Of a DNA stretch of 64,000 nt, positions 1 to 13,573 are shown piece by piece. This DNA comes from Gelatoporia subvermispora B (Eukaryota; Basidiomycota; Agaricomycetes; Polyporales; Gelatoporiaceae). Numbering within the stretch: the stretch's first letter is position 1; each line of letters opens with the position of its first letter. The stretch is from assembly GCA_000320605.2 (NCBI GenBank), contig KB445795.1, positions 929,867-993,866 of the forward strand, given 5' to 3'. Under the pieces are notes generated by a model. That model was given only the letters and a program-made list of their open reading frames with translations. It had not been told where the DNA came from and did no database searches. Position numbers and translations under genes: made by a program.

Positions 1-1782
<1,782 letters not shown>

Positions 1783-2762
1783 TGCTGGTGATGATCTCCC
1801 ACTACTTCGGTTTCAGTTTATTCCTACCGTGCGTGTTTGTGTACATGCAGGATATGTAGCCCGTTGTGTTGGTATCTGCTTATACTTCGCTGTCGGCCCG
1901 CCGGAGGTTTAGCATGCACCTTCAGGTATCTGCATGGTGGCAATCTAAATCCCTCAACTGAAACTCAAACGCTGCCCAAACAGCATAAGAAATCCCTAAC
2001 CAAGTCTTTTTGCGCCTCTCAACGAGATAGTGGATGGAGTTGTTTACATTCGGAGTAGACGAATCCTATGCGAGAAGATGGTATGCTGTCCCTGTGGTTG
2101 CGGGCATGTGCATTGATGATGCTGTGGACGTTGTACACGCATCGCAATCTGTCTCCTGAGGTGGAATTTTTGCCATCGTACCTCATCCCTATGTATGCAG
2201 CCTTGCAGTCTTAATTGTTCCCGCGAATTCCCATTTTCCGCTTCTGTTGTTTCTGATTTCGCCCTCGAACGTTATGAATCGCTATTTACTTACTCCTTTT
2301 GTCAATCGAGATAGGCTGTGATCACCTCCAGATCATGTACGATTTCTTGGATGACTGCGTGACACAGGGCTGGCTATTTTTGTTCACTCATAGACGTGAT
2401 GCACAGCGGTCATTGACCGTTCTGACCGTCAATTTGACTCGAAAATGCAGAAAAGAATTTGATGAAATGGCACCTGTTCTCGCGGGCCGGATAGATACGA
2501 AAGCCAAAGTTGCCAGGGGATAATTTCTGGCCTGCAACCATCTCCCCCAGTCTCGCTCAATCGTGCAACAATATTACCCAATCGTTACGGGGTCTGTGCT
2601 TTGCAGGTAAACACTGTAGTGGACAACTCGCGAACATACATTTATCATGAAGAAACTCTGATTTGTGGCGTCTAGGTCTAGATGCAGAAAATTATAGGAC
2701 TAAAAAACACACTCTACGGGGCAACACACTCTACGGGGCGCTTCGGAATGTTTCTGGGCGGT
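1783..2762. other. Intergenic, SNF2-like gene to ADH 3' end
   Basis: Convergent 3' region of about 1 kb. Only short open frames without recognisable motifs are present. A 17-bp unit (acacactctacggggc plus one base) occurs twice head-to-tail near 2706-2740, close to the end of the alcohol dehydrogenase gene. I see nothing else. Confidence 0.5.
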
Positions 2763-4022
2763 CTACTCGTAATTCACGAGGTCTTGCTTGAGGACATACC
2801 GGTACCGGGCCTTGCCGCTCTTGACACCCTCAACCGCCTCCCTCACCTTGCTCATGGGAAGTTCCTCGACCCAAGGCTTAATGCCCTTCTCTGCGGCGAG
2901 CTGAAGCATCTCCTCGGCCTCCTTCTTCGAGCCCATGTGCGTGCCACCAATGTAGCAGCCGTTCAGGGTTACATCGAACGCATGGATGGGCGGAAGGGTG
3001 TTGTCCGCGTCCGGAAGACCGCATGTAACGAACTTGCCATGCACGAAGAGCATCGAGAGGTACATCTTCAGTGGCCGGTCAGGGCTGAAATAGTCGATCG
3101 TTGAGATGATGATATCGAGTTCGCCCTGAAGCGGCTTGTAAAATTCCTGTACGAGCGCCGTAAGTTGGGCCACATTCAGGACTGCTCGGTATAGGTACTT
3201 ACAGCATCGTCAGTGTTGATGACGTAGTCAGCTCCCATCTTGCGGATGTCCGATTCTTTCTTCGTTCCACGCGAGAACGCGTACACGGTCGCACCCATTG
3301 CCTTGGCGAAGAGAATGGCGTAGTGACCGAGACCACCAATGCCGATGACGCCGACGTTCTTGCCTGGTCCGCAGCCGTTGACCTTCAAAGGCGAGTATAC
3401 TGTGAGGCCAGCACACATCATCGATGCAGCATCGCGACGCGACAGCCCATCGGGGATCTTGAAGACAAACTGCTCATGAGCGCGGATACCGGTCGAGTAT
3501 CCACCCTGTGTCTCGACGCCGTCGGGATACAGGTCATTCTGCAACACAGGTAAGTGCCCAGTACGCGAAATCGAGGCCGAGGATCACGAACGTAAGTGTG
3601 AATCATCTTCGGGCAGTAGTTCTCATCGCCGTGCTTGCATGCTCGGCACTCGCCGCAAGAACCAATCTGCGCGCCAACACCGACGCTGTCCCCGACCTTG
3701 AATTCTTGCACCGCGTCGCCTACGCGAGTGACCTTTCCGGCAATCTCGTGGCCGACGACAAGCGGCAGCTTCGAGAGCGCGCCCCAGCCGCCCGTCAATG
3801 TGTGGATGTCAGAACCGCAAACACCACAGTGCGTGATAGCGACCTCCACATCGTGCGGCCCAAAGTTCTTGGGCTTGATGGGCACAACCTGCAGATCGCT
3901 CCATTGTAACGGGTCGCTCGCTGAAGTACCGATCAGGGTGTGTTACGGGGTAGAAATGGATATTGCAGAGACGCACAAGTCAAAGCGTAGCCCTTGAATT
4001 CGATTTCGCTGTGCGAAGACAT
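2763..4022 (-). CDS. Zinc-dependent alcohol dehydrogenase, cinnamyl/ADH6-like
   Basis: Medium-chain zinc alcohol dehydrogenase that probably reduces aldehydes with NADPH, as cinnamyl-alcohol dehydrogenase and yeast Adh6 do. Exons: 4022-3977, 3920-3592, 3538-3203, 3146-2763; spliced length 364 aa, normal for the family. Visible motifs: catalytic-zinc Cys in HCGVCGSDIH (residue 47), GHEIAGKV with the zinc His and Glu, four-cysteine structural zinc loop GSCGECRACKHGDENYC, and Rossmann glycines in VGVIGIGGLGHYA. The start MSSHSEIEF is set by the only splice path that keeps the conserved PLQWSDLQ segment in frame. White-rot and related fungi carry many such genes for aromatic aldehyde turnover, so the substrate is a family-level inference. 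Cytosolic; no signal peptide. Confidence 0.9.
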
Positions 4023-5061
4023 TTTGCAAAAGAGGATAGAGGGTATGTGGGTTGGTGGGTTTAAGAAGGTTTAGAGCTTCACGAGGCTGACGATGAGGCT
4101 GGCCCTTGCTGCTTGAACGATCCGGCTCTTATATCGCTCCAGCTGCTCACCTCAGCTACCCAGCGTAGAAGCGGGCACCGGGCGAATGCCAAAGGTTGTT
4201 CCCGAAAGATTCCGCATCATCGTTTGTAATGTCAGGCGTACGGCTTGACTTTTCGCCATATCTTTTGCTTAGTGACCTTCACTCGGGAGTCGGGCAACGG
4301 ACTGCCGGCGGCAATAAAATCGGTGTGGTAACACGTCATTGCGTAGGAAGAGGCGCATGTACTGCAGATAGGCCTCATTGAGATAGCAGTTTGCAGATAC
4401 ATGTGTCAAAATCTCAACCTTGTCAGAATCTGCAATCCTCGAACTCGGATCGAAGACGGAGCGCGGGTAGTCCGGAAACTGCCACGTGGGATGCGCTATA
4501 CCGGCGCTACCCTGGTCCTTTTCGAGAAATCACCCTAGAACATTTGAGGTTGACGAGACTAAAGCTAGGACACGCAAACGACACTGGACCACGGTCATGT
4601 AACCTGCACTCCACAAGGGGTGTCTTCCTTAACACATGTACAGTCGGGCTGCGTCTGATGGTACAGGTTCGTAACCAGGATCTCTGCAAATACTTAATAC
4701 TCTATTCTGTAATACTCTTTTCGCTGTAGATCGGATAAATAAAGTCGAGGTACAAACAGCTACGGTACCATGAGTACAACGACGAGTGGTACAACAAACT
4801 ACGGTTACGGAATAAAAGAGACAGTGAGCCAAACTGGTATAAAGACTCAGTACATACAGTAAACCAGCGGGATCAATGGTAGATGGGTATCCTATCTCGA
4901 CACATTGGGTATAGCCAGGGGTGCGCGAGGAGTACAGTCGCTTCGGGGTGATGGGCACAAGATCAAGAGGGAGAAACGGAGAAGGTCGTCAAGGGGGGAG
5001 ATGCTGCGTCAAGACGAACCAATCAGGGATTGAACACGCGCGTACCCACGATGCGCGGTTC
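4023..5061. other. Intergenic: ADH promoter side and SH3 gene 3' side
   Basis: About 1 kb. The part next to 4022 is the 5' region of the alcohol dehydrogenase gene. The rest (4400-5000) has only short frames in all six readings and no motif I recognise. Confidence 0.4.
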
Positions 5062-6411
5062 TCACATCCGTCCTACTCCCGGAACGTGGTTCGGGTTCGC
5101 GTACAAGCTGCTCGCGCGCTGAGACATCCTCCAATCGCCCGTGCCCTCGCCAAGGTACGCAGGCTGAGGGTTCGGGTAACGCTGGGTGGCAGCGCCTTTG
5201 TCGAGTTCAAGGCACTCAACGGGGACCATGCCTTCCTCGTTCCTCGAGTTTGCGCATTGGGCCCATCCGTCATCAAATTGCGCCAAGACGCGGACACGCT
5301 CGCCGGGGGAGATGGAAAGCTCATCGGGCAGGGCAGGAATGAAGAGCGAGCGCACAACGGCGAACTTGGGGGTCGGACCCTTAGGAACGGGAGCGGGAGC
5401 ATTTTGGGATGGCATGAGAGAAGAAGGTATAAGCGGTTGGTAGTTAGAAGGTGCCACGTTGTACGGAGCCGGATTGTTGTATGACATCGGCGGAGGGGGA
5501 GGCATGGGCACGAAAGGGTTGGGAGGCGGTGCCATGCGCGTTGCTGAGGCTGCCTGCTGAGGACGAGCCTGAGATGGGGAGCGCTGCATCATAGCGGGGC
5601 TCATCTCCGTCCTCTGGGAGGGTGCGGACCGGACAGGGACGTCCTTGTCGGGTGTGCGGGGTGCCTCATCGATCTTCTCCAGAACATCGTGTGTAGGCGG
5701 CTCGTACAAGTTGGCGGTCCACGAGATCCTGCGTCGCTCCCTCCTACGCAAGAAGCGTTTGCGCACGAAGAATATGGCAATAACAATCAGGACCGCGGCA
5801 GAGCCTGCGATGATGCCGGCAATCGCTCCGACAGATAAGCCTTTGCTCTGGGTCGTGGAGGTTGCCGAGACTTGACTGGAGCTCGCAGAGTTGGTGGGTG
5901 CCGCGGAGGACGACGACGAGCTGCTTAACGAGGGGAAAGGAGAAGGCGACGAAGAAGACGTGCCCGATGTATCACTGGATGCCGGAGCCGAACTCTGGCT
6001 ACTCGGAGGAATAGACGAAGCACTGGGGAGAGAGGAGCCAGAGGCAGAGCTGGCTGCACTCGAGGCAGATCCGCTGGGCGTCAGGGATATGGTAGGGGCG
6101 CTGGAAGATGCAGAGGAAGCTCCCGAAGAAGGGTCATTGGGCGACGCTGAGTCGGACACAGCGGAATTCGAGTTGGATGAAGCAGGTGTCTGGATGGGCA
6201 CAGTGATGGTTTCGACAGCTGTCTCGACCAATGTCGTCTGGGGGAGAGGGAAAGTGCGCAGAATGGTCGTCACGGATAGAGTCTCTCCAGGGGGAGGTTG
6301 TTGTGGTTGAGGATTGAGTGGATTGTTGCTTGGGGGGCCAAAGAGGCCGCCTCCTTGAGGCTGTCTTTTCTGATGTCGGGCCCGCACTGCGGGGCTGCGT
6401 CCTGAGCGCAT
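5062..6411 (-). CDS. Ser-rich single-pass membrane protein with C-terminal SH3 domain
   Basis: Single-exon reading frame of 449 aa. Residues 80-190 are almost entirely Ser, Ala, Thr and Pro, which resembles an O-glycosylated extracellular stalk. Residues about 193-216 form one hydrophobic segment (GAIAGIIAGSAAVLIVIAIFFV) followed directly by a stop-transfer cluster RKRFLRRRERRR. A proline-rich cytoplasmic linker leads to an SH3 domain at 349-403 (ALPDELSISPGERVRVL, DDGWAQC, GMVPVECLE). This layout suggests a plasma-membrane sensor or scaffold whose SH3 recruits proline-rich partners, comparable in logic but not homologous in detail to Sho1. No clear N-terminal signal peptide is visible from the 6411 ATG; a short upstream exon could exist. 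A second gene of similar design lies at 13574-14601. Confidence 0.75.
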   Translation of the reverse strand: MRSGRSPAVRARHQKRQPQGGGLFGPPSNNPLNPQPQQPPPGETLSVTTILRTFPLPQTTLVETAVETITVPIQTPASSNSNSAVSDSASPNDPSSGASSASSSAPTISLTPSGSASSAASSASGSSLPSASSIPPSSQSSAPASSDTSGTSSSSPSPFPSLSSSSSSSAAPTNSASSSQVSATSTTQSKGLSVGAIAGIIAGSAAVLIVIAIFFVRKRFLRRRERRRISWTANLYEPPTHDVLEKIDEAPRTPDKDVPVRSAPSQRTEMSPAMMQRSPSQARPQQAASATRMAPPPNPFVPMPPPPPMSYNNPAPYNVAPSNYQPLIPSSLMPSQNAPAPVPKGPTPKFAVVRSLFIPALPDELSISPGERVRVLAQFDDGWAQCANSRNEEGMVPVECLELDKGAATQRYPNPQPAYLGEGTGDWRMSQRASSLYANPNHVPGVGRM

Positions 6412-6871
6412 TGAGGATGTTTTGCGAGCTTAGGGGAGAAAGGAATGTGGGCGAAGTCTTAGAGACTTCGAAACAGAATACAACAGATGAAGGCAAAGCG
6501 AGTCGAGGAGGCGCGTGTTGGTCGTCGTCTGTCCGCCACGCGCCCAACGGCCCCTGCCAGCTTCGCCCGTGAGAACTAAAATACGCTTCTATGCTAGCCG
6601 TCAAGAGGCTGTCCACAATCAGTATGGCTACACGAACAATAACCGTTTATTCTCTTGTACAACAACAATAGAAGCCGCCCGCATACCATGCCTGTACCTA
6701 TGCAACAAATGGCCTGGAATATATCTAGCAAGTAAGTCCCTAAATCTCACCCCGGCCCTGCCAGCAAGTAGCAAATGAATATCAGCGCCCTGCACTTGCA
6801 AACGAATCGAACGATGCTTGTCGCACAGCTGTTTGTCCCGTAAGATGATGCATCAAATATTCTTGACAGGA
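6412..6871. other. Intergenic: SH3 gene promoter, F-box gene 3' end
   Basis: Holds the 5' region of the SH3 membrane gene and the 3' region of the F-box gene, both on the minus strand. I recognise no specific element. Confidence 0.4.
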
Positions 6872-8064
6872 TCATAAGCAGACCACCGCCAATGACCCAT
6901 TCTTGCGAAATTCCGGTAAGGAGTTGAAGATGATTTCAGAGGCGATCTCCTTGTTCGGGGTACAGCCGATGGCCAGACTGAGGTAGATCGTCATGCTGAC
7001 ACCCTGGAACTGGGGCTTTGCGAGGCAGCGATCTATTTGCCTCCACTCAACAGAGGATAAGCCGCCGATGTAAGCCAGAAGGATGGATAACTTGATCGCC
7101 TTCAATCGTGCTGAGGAGATGCGCGTAAGCACCTCAGACAGCCACTCGCCGCACGCCGGAAGTATAAGACCATCCAGGTGCAAGGAGCGGAGGCGGGGAA
7201 CGCACGTCAAGTCCATGCAGCCTATAGTCCAGTCTAATGAGACGTCGGGTCAGATCAAACATATGCCTACATGCGTTGTAACAAGCACTCACTCGCAATT
7301 CTGGACATGGCTCCGACGTCTACGTGTAGTTCTTCGAGTGTGGAAGAGGACGCGCGAATGATCCGCCCTAAACATTCCACATCTCTGCCACCAAGATTGA
7401 GCATAACGTTACGCAGGACAAGGTCTCGCCCTGGTAAAAGAAGGGCATCTACAACTGTATTCGCTGATGACACTGAATATAGGACGAGTTGCTTGAGATA
7501 TGAGTGAGGCGGAACTGGCGAGACAGAGACTGGGATAGAATGTCTGTGCCAAGCTACACGGTACATGTGAAGTGAAGAGAGTTTGGGTGCCGCGGCCAGC
7601 ATGGAGCACAGCTCTGCTGAAGATTCGAACTTGACGTCTGACAACGAAAGTCGCTTGCATTCTGCCAGGGATGTGAACAGTGTCTGGGCATGTTCAGCAT
7701 CAGGTGCTATGTGGCTCCAGCAGATCCGACCCAGGCTGACTTCCTGAAGTCGCACAAGCCGACTCAGTAGACTTGGGATACGCTTGAGCCATGAGAGGCC
7801 TCCCTGGTCTACCATAAACGTGAGGACGTGTACTGTCCGAACGTAGTGGACGAGATGAGGGTATTTCTCTAGGAAGCACTCCAGGCGATAGTAGCAAGTG
7901 TGATCGTTCAGTCTGTGAGTGCGAAAGAGGTGACTACGAGCAGCGGCCAGCCATGCTCGAGAAGTCAGGCTGCACGATGATAAGGCCTTGGGATCATCCC
8001 ATAGGTAATCTATGGTCTCATCGACCAGTTCTTGTGGCAACGGAAGAACTGACATGCCCGCCAC
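6872..8064 (-). CDS. F-box/LRR-like protein, copy 1
   Basis: Two exons, 8064-7293 and 7221-6872, spliced to 373 aa. The N terminus LPQELVDETIDYLWDD followed by CSLTSRAWLAAARSHLF is a degenerate F-box of the kind expanded in Agaricomycetes; it would bind Skp1 and place the protein in an SCF ubiquitin ligase. The rest has irregular leucine-rich segments (RLQEVSLGRICW, CKRLSLSDVKF, KLSSLHMYRVAW), suggesting an LRR-like substrate-binding solenoid. No substrate can be named. The gene at 34807-36063 has the same N-terminal layout, the same intron position just before an LRSLHL-type segment, and a similar end, so the two are paralogues. Start chosen at the first in-frame Met; a second Met lies three codons downstream. 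Confidence 0.75.
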
Positions 8065-8436
8065 GCTGGAGCATATGCGTCAGAAACGATCCGAAAGACG
8101 TACACAGAACACTATACTCACATCTAGCCGTGGGCCGGAAGACAAGAGGTGTGCTGTACACATTCTGCAGGTCGACCCGCTGCCGTGGAAAAACATAGAA
8201 CAGCTCGCTAAATCCGGGCGATAGGAAGGTGTCCAGGCAGACAGCAGTTACCGCAGAGAAGCCTTGCCTTTCGGAGTTTGAACGGTCAATAGAACCGCGA
8301 AAGCGTGGTAAGAAACGGTTGTTATCGAGCATTCGGACAGGCTTCTCAGACTGCGAGTTTTGGAAGCGCGTCCGTGTCCAGGCTCTCTCTTCGTCGCATC
8401 GACTCGTTCACTCCTCCCCCAGTTCACTCCTTCACC
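8065..8436. promoter_or_regulatory. Divergent promoter region, F-box gene and septin gene
   Basis: 372 bp between two divergent start codons. The 40 bp before the septin ATG is pyrimidine-rich (ctcctcccccagttcactcc), as is common at highly expressed basidiomycete starts. No TATA box is evident. Confidence 0.35.
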
Positions 8437-9735
8437 ATGGCCGCCCCCACCGCTGAGGAGATCCGCGCCGACTCTTACGTCGGTTTCGACACTATCACCC
8501 AGCAGATTGAGCACAAGCTCTTGAAGCGTGGGTTCCAATTCAACGTGATCGTCGTCGGTACGTCGTCATGCCGCGCTACAATGTTGGATGCGCTGGTGCC
8601 GACTAGTTGTGTCTATTTTCAGGTCAGACGGGTCTTGGAAAGTCGACCTTGATCAACACTATCTTTGCCTCGCACCTCATTGACTCGAAGGGTCGGCTGG
8701 AGGCAGACGAGCCTGTACGACAGACAACGGAGATTCACCCTGTCTCGCACGGTTCGTATCCACGGTATCACCTCAAGCTAATCGATTTTGAATCAAACTC
8801 GAATTCCAGTCATTGTTGAGAACGGTGTTAGGCTGCGTCTCAACATCGTCGACACGCCCGGGTATGGCGACCAAGTGAACAACGAGAACTGGTGCTGAGC
8901 TTTACGCTATGTGACGTGTTCCATGACTGACGCGTCTACTTCTAAAGCTGGGATCCTATTGTCAAGTACATCAAGGACCAGCACAGCGCATACCTTCGGA
9001 AGGAGCTCACAGCTATGCGTGACCGCCACATCCAGGATACGCGGATCCACTGCGCTCTGTTCTTCATTAACCCTACTGGTCACTCGCTGCGACCCATTGA
9101 CATCATTGTGATGAAGAAGCTCAGTGAAGTCGTGAATGTTGTACCTGTCATTGCCAAGTCGGACAGTCTGACACTGGAGGAGCGCGAGGCGTTCAAGCAG
9201 AAAGTCAGCCACTACAGTGTTGTTGGTTTGATCTAGGTACTGACTTGCGGGCGTTGCAGATCAAGGCCGAGCTTGACTACCACAGCATCCGACTTTATCC
9301 GTTCGACACGGAGGAGAATGACGAGGAGGAAATCCAGCTGAACGCGAGAATCCGGGTGTGTTCTCTAGCCATCTTTGATCCCCTCAGCCAGCTAATCGTT
9401 GTCTTAGAACATGATCCCGTTCGCTGTTGTGGGTTCTGAAAAGAACGTTATCATTGATGGCAAGACCGTGCGCGGGCGCAAGAACCGCTGGGGTGTTATA
9501 AACGTCGAAGACGAGAAGCACTGCGAGTTCATGTATCTTCGCAACTTCCTCACTCGGTGCGTAGCTTGTGATCCCTCTACTTTCTCAACACTCACGCATG
9601 CGGACAAACTGCAGGACACACCTCCAAGACCTCATCGAGACAACCGCTCAGATTCACTACGAGGCGTTCCGCTCAAAACAACTGCTGGCACTCAAGGAGC
9701 AAACCAACCCTCGTCCAGCTGCATCTGCTGCGTAA
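8437..9735 (+). CDS. CDC10: Septin, Cdc10 type
   Basis: Septin GTPase that assembles into filaments and rings at the bud neck, septum or hyphal branch. Seven exons (8437-8557, 8623-8751, 8810-8891, 8948-9203, 9260-9355, 9408-9556, 9615-9735) give 317 aa. Seen: the polybasic stretch before the G domain (KLLKRGFQF), P-loop GQTGLGKST at residues 41-49, DTPGYGD, the septin G4 motif AKSD, and the septin unique element RGRKNRWGVINVED. The N terminus SYVGFDTITQQIEHKLLK and the C terminus THLQDLIETT without a long coiled coil match the Cdc10 subgroup rather than Cdc3, Cdc11 or Cdc12. The third intron has an unusual donor, GTGCTG. All junctions are phase-consistent. Confidence 0.95.
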
Positions 9736-10131
9736 TGTGGGCTTGTGCTTTGCTGTGTTGACTGACGGGGCTGAGTATGCTTGGAGTGAATATGTGATAC
9801 CCTTTCTTTGGAATCAGTACCCGAACGCTCGTTTGCTTTCGTCAGATAGTCGTTTCTCTGTTGTTTTGGTCGCTCTTGTGCCTTTACACTCCTTTCATAA
9901 TACCATACTATTATATGTGATTGCAGATGATGCTGGACAATATATGTTACCTGAGTGATGCTATGCTATTGATAACCGGAAGTATCCGATGACATGTCCG
10001 GGGAATGTGGCTGAACGTCCCCGTTGTCAGTTCGTCGATGTGTGGCTGTCGTGCGTGCAGCGACCACTGATATTTGGCCACAACATCTCTCCATATATTA
10101 TCTGGATCTCTATCGAGGAGAATAACTGAGT
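9736..10131. other. Intergenic, septin 3' to F-box/WD40 5'
   Basis: About 400 bp holding the septin 3' region and the promoter of the next gene. No recognisable element. Confidence 0.4.
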
Positions 10132-12259
10132 ATGGAAAGTCCTACGCTCGGCTTTAGCGAAGAATGTCTACTGGCCCAGACATCGGTTCGAGACCGGGAA
10201 GGTGAGCCGTACCACGACCATCATATCAGGACAAAGGGATGGAGTCGCTCACGCTACAAATCCAGAGCTTGCGTACAAAATCTTGGCATCTCTGCCGAGG
10301 TCGAGCATAGCTGTGGTGCAGCGACGAGTCGCTCCTCTTCTGCAACTTGACGTCGTCGGGGTAAGCATCGCCGCCACAGTTACATTCCCATAGCCACTTA
10401 CATCGGGTTGCATTGATAGTTGCTACCGGACGAGGTAGCACTGCTCGTCTTTTCTAATCTTCCATACCAGAGCCTCTTCACATGTTGCCTTGTGAGTCGA
10501 AGATGGCGGGCTCTGGCTGATGATCAGTCGCTGTGGAAGAATCTCTGCGCCACTCGCGGCTGGCGGTGGAAGACATCGACGAGTACCTGTGGGGTCTCCG
10601 ATGGCCAATGCTATGAACAATATGACGACTCTGACGATGAGGGAATGGGAGACGAAGAAGACTCGATGGAAGCAGTGCAGCACATGCTTCTGCCCGAGGA
10701 CATAGTCAACTCACCATTAGGGCTTCGCTCATTCTCACCCGAGATGTCGCCTCCGGCGGCGATCGCGCCCTCTCGAACATTGTACGACCCTAACAATGTG
10801 CCAGAAAGCTCCGAGCGAGCGACCCAACAATCATCTACAAACCTGCCCAGTCCCTCTTGCTGGGCCACACCAACATTACCGAAACCAGACTACAAACTCC
10901 TGTATCAAACCCACATTCGATTGCGCAACAGAATGCTGGCTGGCTCCTGCACGCTCTCTAGCCTTCAGACACGTGGGTCAACCCACGGGCACACCAACGC
11001 CGTCTACTGCTTACAGTTGTACACATACCCCGAGACCGGTGTCCAGGTCTTGTTTACTGGCTCCAAGGATCACACTGTACGAGAGTGGGATTTGCGAAGC
11101 GGAGGCGTGGTGCGGGTTATTGACGGCATCCACGAGGGCAGCGTTCTCAGCATCAGTGTCAACAATGGCTTTCTCGCAAGTGGTGGCAGCGATCGGAGAG
11201 TCGCTGTCTGGGACTTGACCAAGAATAAGCTGGTCAGGATAATTGATGACCATCTTGACAGCGTTCTTTGTGTACGATTTGATGACGACAATCGAAGATT
11301 AGTGACGTGTTCGAAAGGTGAGTATACACACTTGCCTGTAAACACGATTAAATCGGATCCCTTCAGATCGTACTGTCAGAACATACTCGCTTCCGAACAT
11401 TATTCCCCAACATGTTCTCGTTGACCATCGCGCTGCGGTGAATGCCGTCTCCGTTTCGCCAAAGTATATTGTTTCTGCATCAGGAGACCGGTCTATGAGA
11501 CTTTGGGACGCAGAAAAAGGTGCTTTGCTACGCACATTTGAAGATCATCATGGGCGAGGGTATGCATAACTTGGATACGTCAGATTCGTCGACTGAACGA
11601 TCTATATCAGGATCGCGTCCATAGATTTCAAGTTCCCATTTATTCTGTCCGGCTCCTCCGATAAGCATCTGAGGCTACTCGACATCTCGACCTTGCAGGG
11701 ATGGTCGACATCTCCCGAACTTGATACACGAACATCTGCACCGTCCCTAGCTCCTACTACCATTTGCGAGACATGTGGTAGCGGCTCTGCTATAATGGGG
11801 TGCAGTGATCGATTAGGTGCCATGGGACGCCAGCGCGCTCACGAGGATCTCGTAAGAAGCGTCGCTCTCAGCTCAGACTTCGTAGTCAGCGGAAGCTACG
11901 ACTTCACAGTCAAGGTATCTGGCTCGTACATTCTCCATCAATACACTAAGTTAATGTATACTTCGCTGTAGCTGTGGGATCGTCAAACGGGTGCCCTCGT
12001 CGCTGATTTGGCAGGAGGTCACACTGGCAGGATATTCTGCGTGGGCTTTGACTGTACCAAGGTAAAATCTACGGTATGTCTACTCGAGATGCTTCGCTGA
12101 CTCCCATTTGTTTACATAGATTGTTTCGTGCGGTGAGGATCAGGTGAGCAGCTATACGTCATGTACACACGCAGCACGCTACTAATCTCGCATGGCATAC
12201 AGCGCATCTGCATATGGGACTTCTCTCATGGCATAGACACGACATTTATCTCCCTGTGA
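10132..12259 (+). CDS. F-box/WD40 repeat protein (SCF substrate receptor)
   Basis: Substrate receptor of an SCF ubiquitin ligase, in the Cdc4/Pop1/beta-TrCP design. Exons: 10132-10201, 10266-10360, 10420-11317, 11367-11559, 11611-11914, 11972-12061, 12120-12143, 12203-12259; 576 aa. The F-box begins at LLPDEVALLVFSNLPYQSL and runs through CLVSRRWRALADD. At least five WD repeats follow: LFTGSKDHTVREWDL, LASGGSDRRVAVWDL, IVSASGDRSMRLWDA, ILSGSSDKHLRLLDI and VVSGSYDFTVKLWDR, with a last partial blade CGEDQRICIWDF. An acidic and proline-rich insert separates the F-box from the propeller. The first intron is taken as 10202-10265, since the nearer acceptor would give only 28 nt. One exon is only 24 nt. 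Specific target unknown. Confidence 0.85.
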
Positions 12260-13573
12260 GCTTCTATACCCATCAGCCCTCGATGTATGTACATTGCACA
12301 TTGGAACTTCTGTAATACCATTATACATGAGTCATTGTCGTGATGAAGCAGTCTGGCTGTCCGAGCTGGAGCTGGACTTCTGATTTCTGTACTCTGTACA
12401 TGGTATCCGTGGTAAATATATGGCGCTGTCCCGATAGGATCGTACATGTATGATCACCTTGCTTGCAAGGTCTCTCCCGGTCCACAATGTGTTCACTTTT
12501 CCGTTGACATTTTCCCACGCCTGACGCGTCGTTCCTAATATGGTATGCGTGATGTACATTTCCGCGTCTGCTGGGCGTCTGTTACCTACCATGCTCATCA
12601 CGTGCTTCCGCTTTGTGGCACTTGTCCTCCCCGCCACATCAGTCTTCCCAGTGTCTCCCAATCTGTTTTGCTCCTTTCGTTCAATATTTTGAGCCAATCG
12701 TCTTCTTTCTGCAGATCCGGGTCGCGATTTCTAAACAGCTTTTGATTGAACGACCTGAGCTTCTTGATAGCGCCAAGTACAAGTGTGTCACTGCACAAGA
12801 GGCATGTCCATGCCCGTGTCCTCTTTGTAGACATGTTCCAGTCGCCGAAGAGACTGGCATGTTACAAGTGATCTGACAGGCATGTCTCAGTTGAGACTCT
12901 CAACACATTGACCATGCCCGATGCACACTGATGGTCAAGTCTAGACGAAAATGGTAGGACGGAAATTGTCCTTGTTATGTGAATGCTTATGTAGCGGCAC
13001 ATGTAGCTCTATAATTACCATGCCTGTGTTCTCGTCCCAAAATCATGTAGAGCTTGATTGAATTAATGCATACATCTCGTTGATGCAGCGATAAAGTGGC
13101 CAATCGCCAACGTGAGGATTGCATCTGAGTTCGATTTTCTAAACGAGAGCGAGCAAGGTGTTTGCCGACGCAGGCGGCGCTTCTCTAGTTAAGAACTAAT
13201 CCACGACAAGGTTCGCAGTGGTTTTCGCTTTGTGAATGTCTTGCCTTGCGCTCAGCAATTCGACAATGCGGTATGACTATTTCGAGGAAGCCTATGGGAC
13301 ATTGCTAAACCACGCATTGTTCGAACAGAATCGTACAATCTCGTCCTGTGTTCAACACATCAGACACATCAGAGCTTAGCAATGCCAGAGAGCTCACCAG
13401 AGCGTTGTACTCGGGCTAAAATAAATACTGTATAACGAACGACTAAAAGGAGAGTGATTCGAGGATCAACGGAATGAAAGTAGGTTTTAGGATCGTCAAT
13501 TGTCATGAGCGAAGGAAGTCGTGACTAAGGCGTCGAGTTGACAGAGGTTGGAGCGTCCATCAAGGCTGATTGC
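12260..13573. other. Convergent intergenic region
   Basis: About 1.3 kb between convergent genes. Short frames only. One GACGCGTC palindrome lies at 12523-12530, far from any start codon I can define. I see no gene, repeat or RNA structure. Confidence 0.4.

Noticed and set aside
2706..2740. Tandem 17-bp repeat as a minisatellite
   Set aside because: Only two copies, in the 3' region of a gene; no array.
5891..6310. Acidic 139-codon plus-strand frame
   Set aside because: It is the complement of the Ser-rich stalk of the SH3 membrane gene; Ser codons read backwards give Glu, Asp and Gly.
10202..10229. A 28-nt intron at the start of the F-box/WD40 gene
   Set aside because: Too short for spliceosomal removal; a 64-nt intron ending at 10265 with a CTCAC branch-like site also restores the frame.
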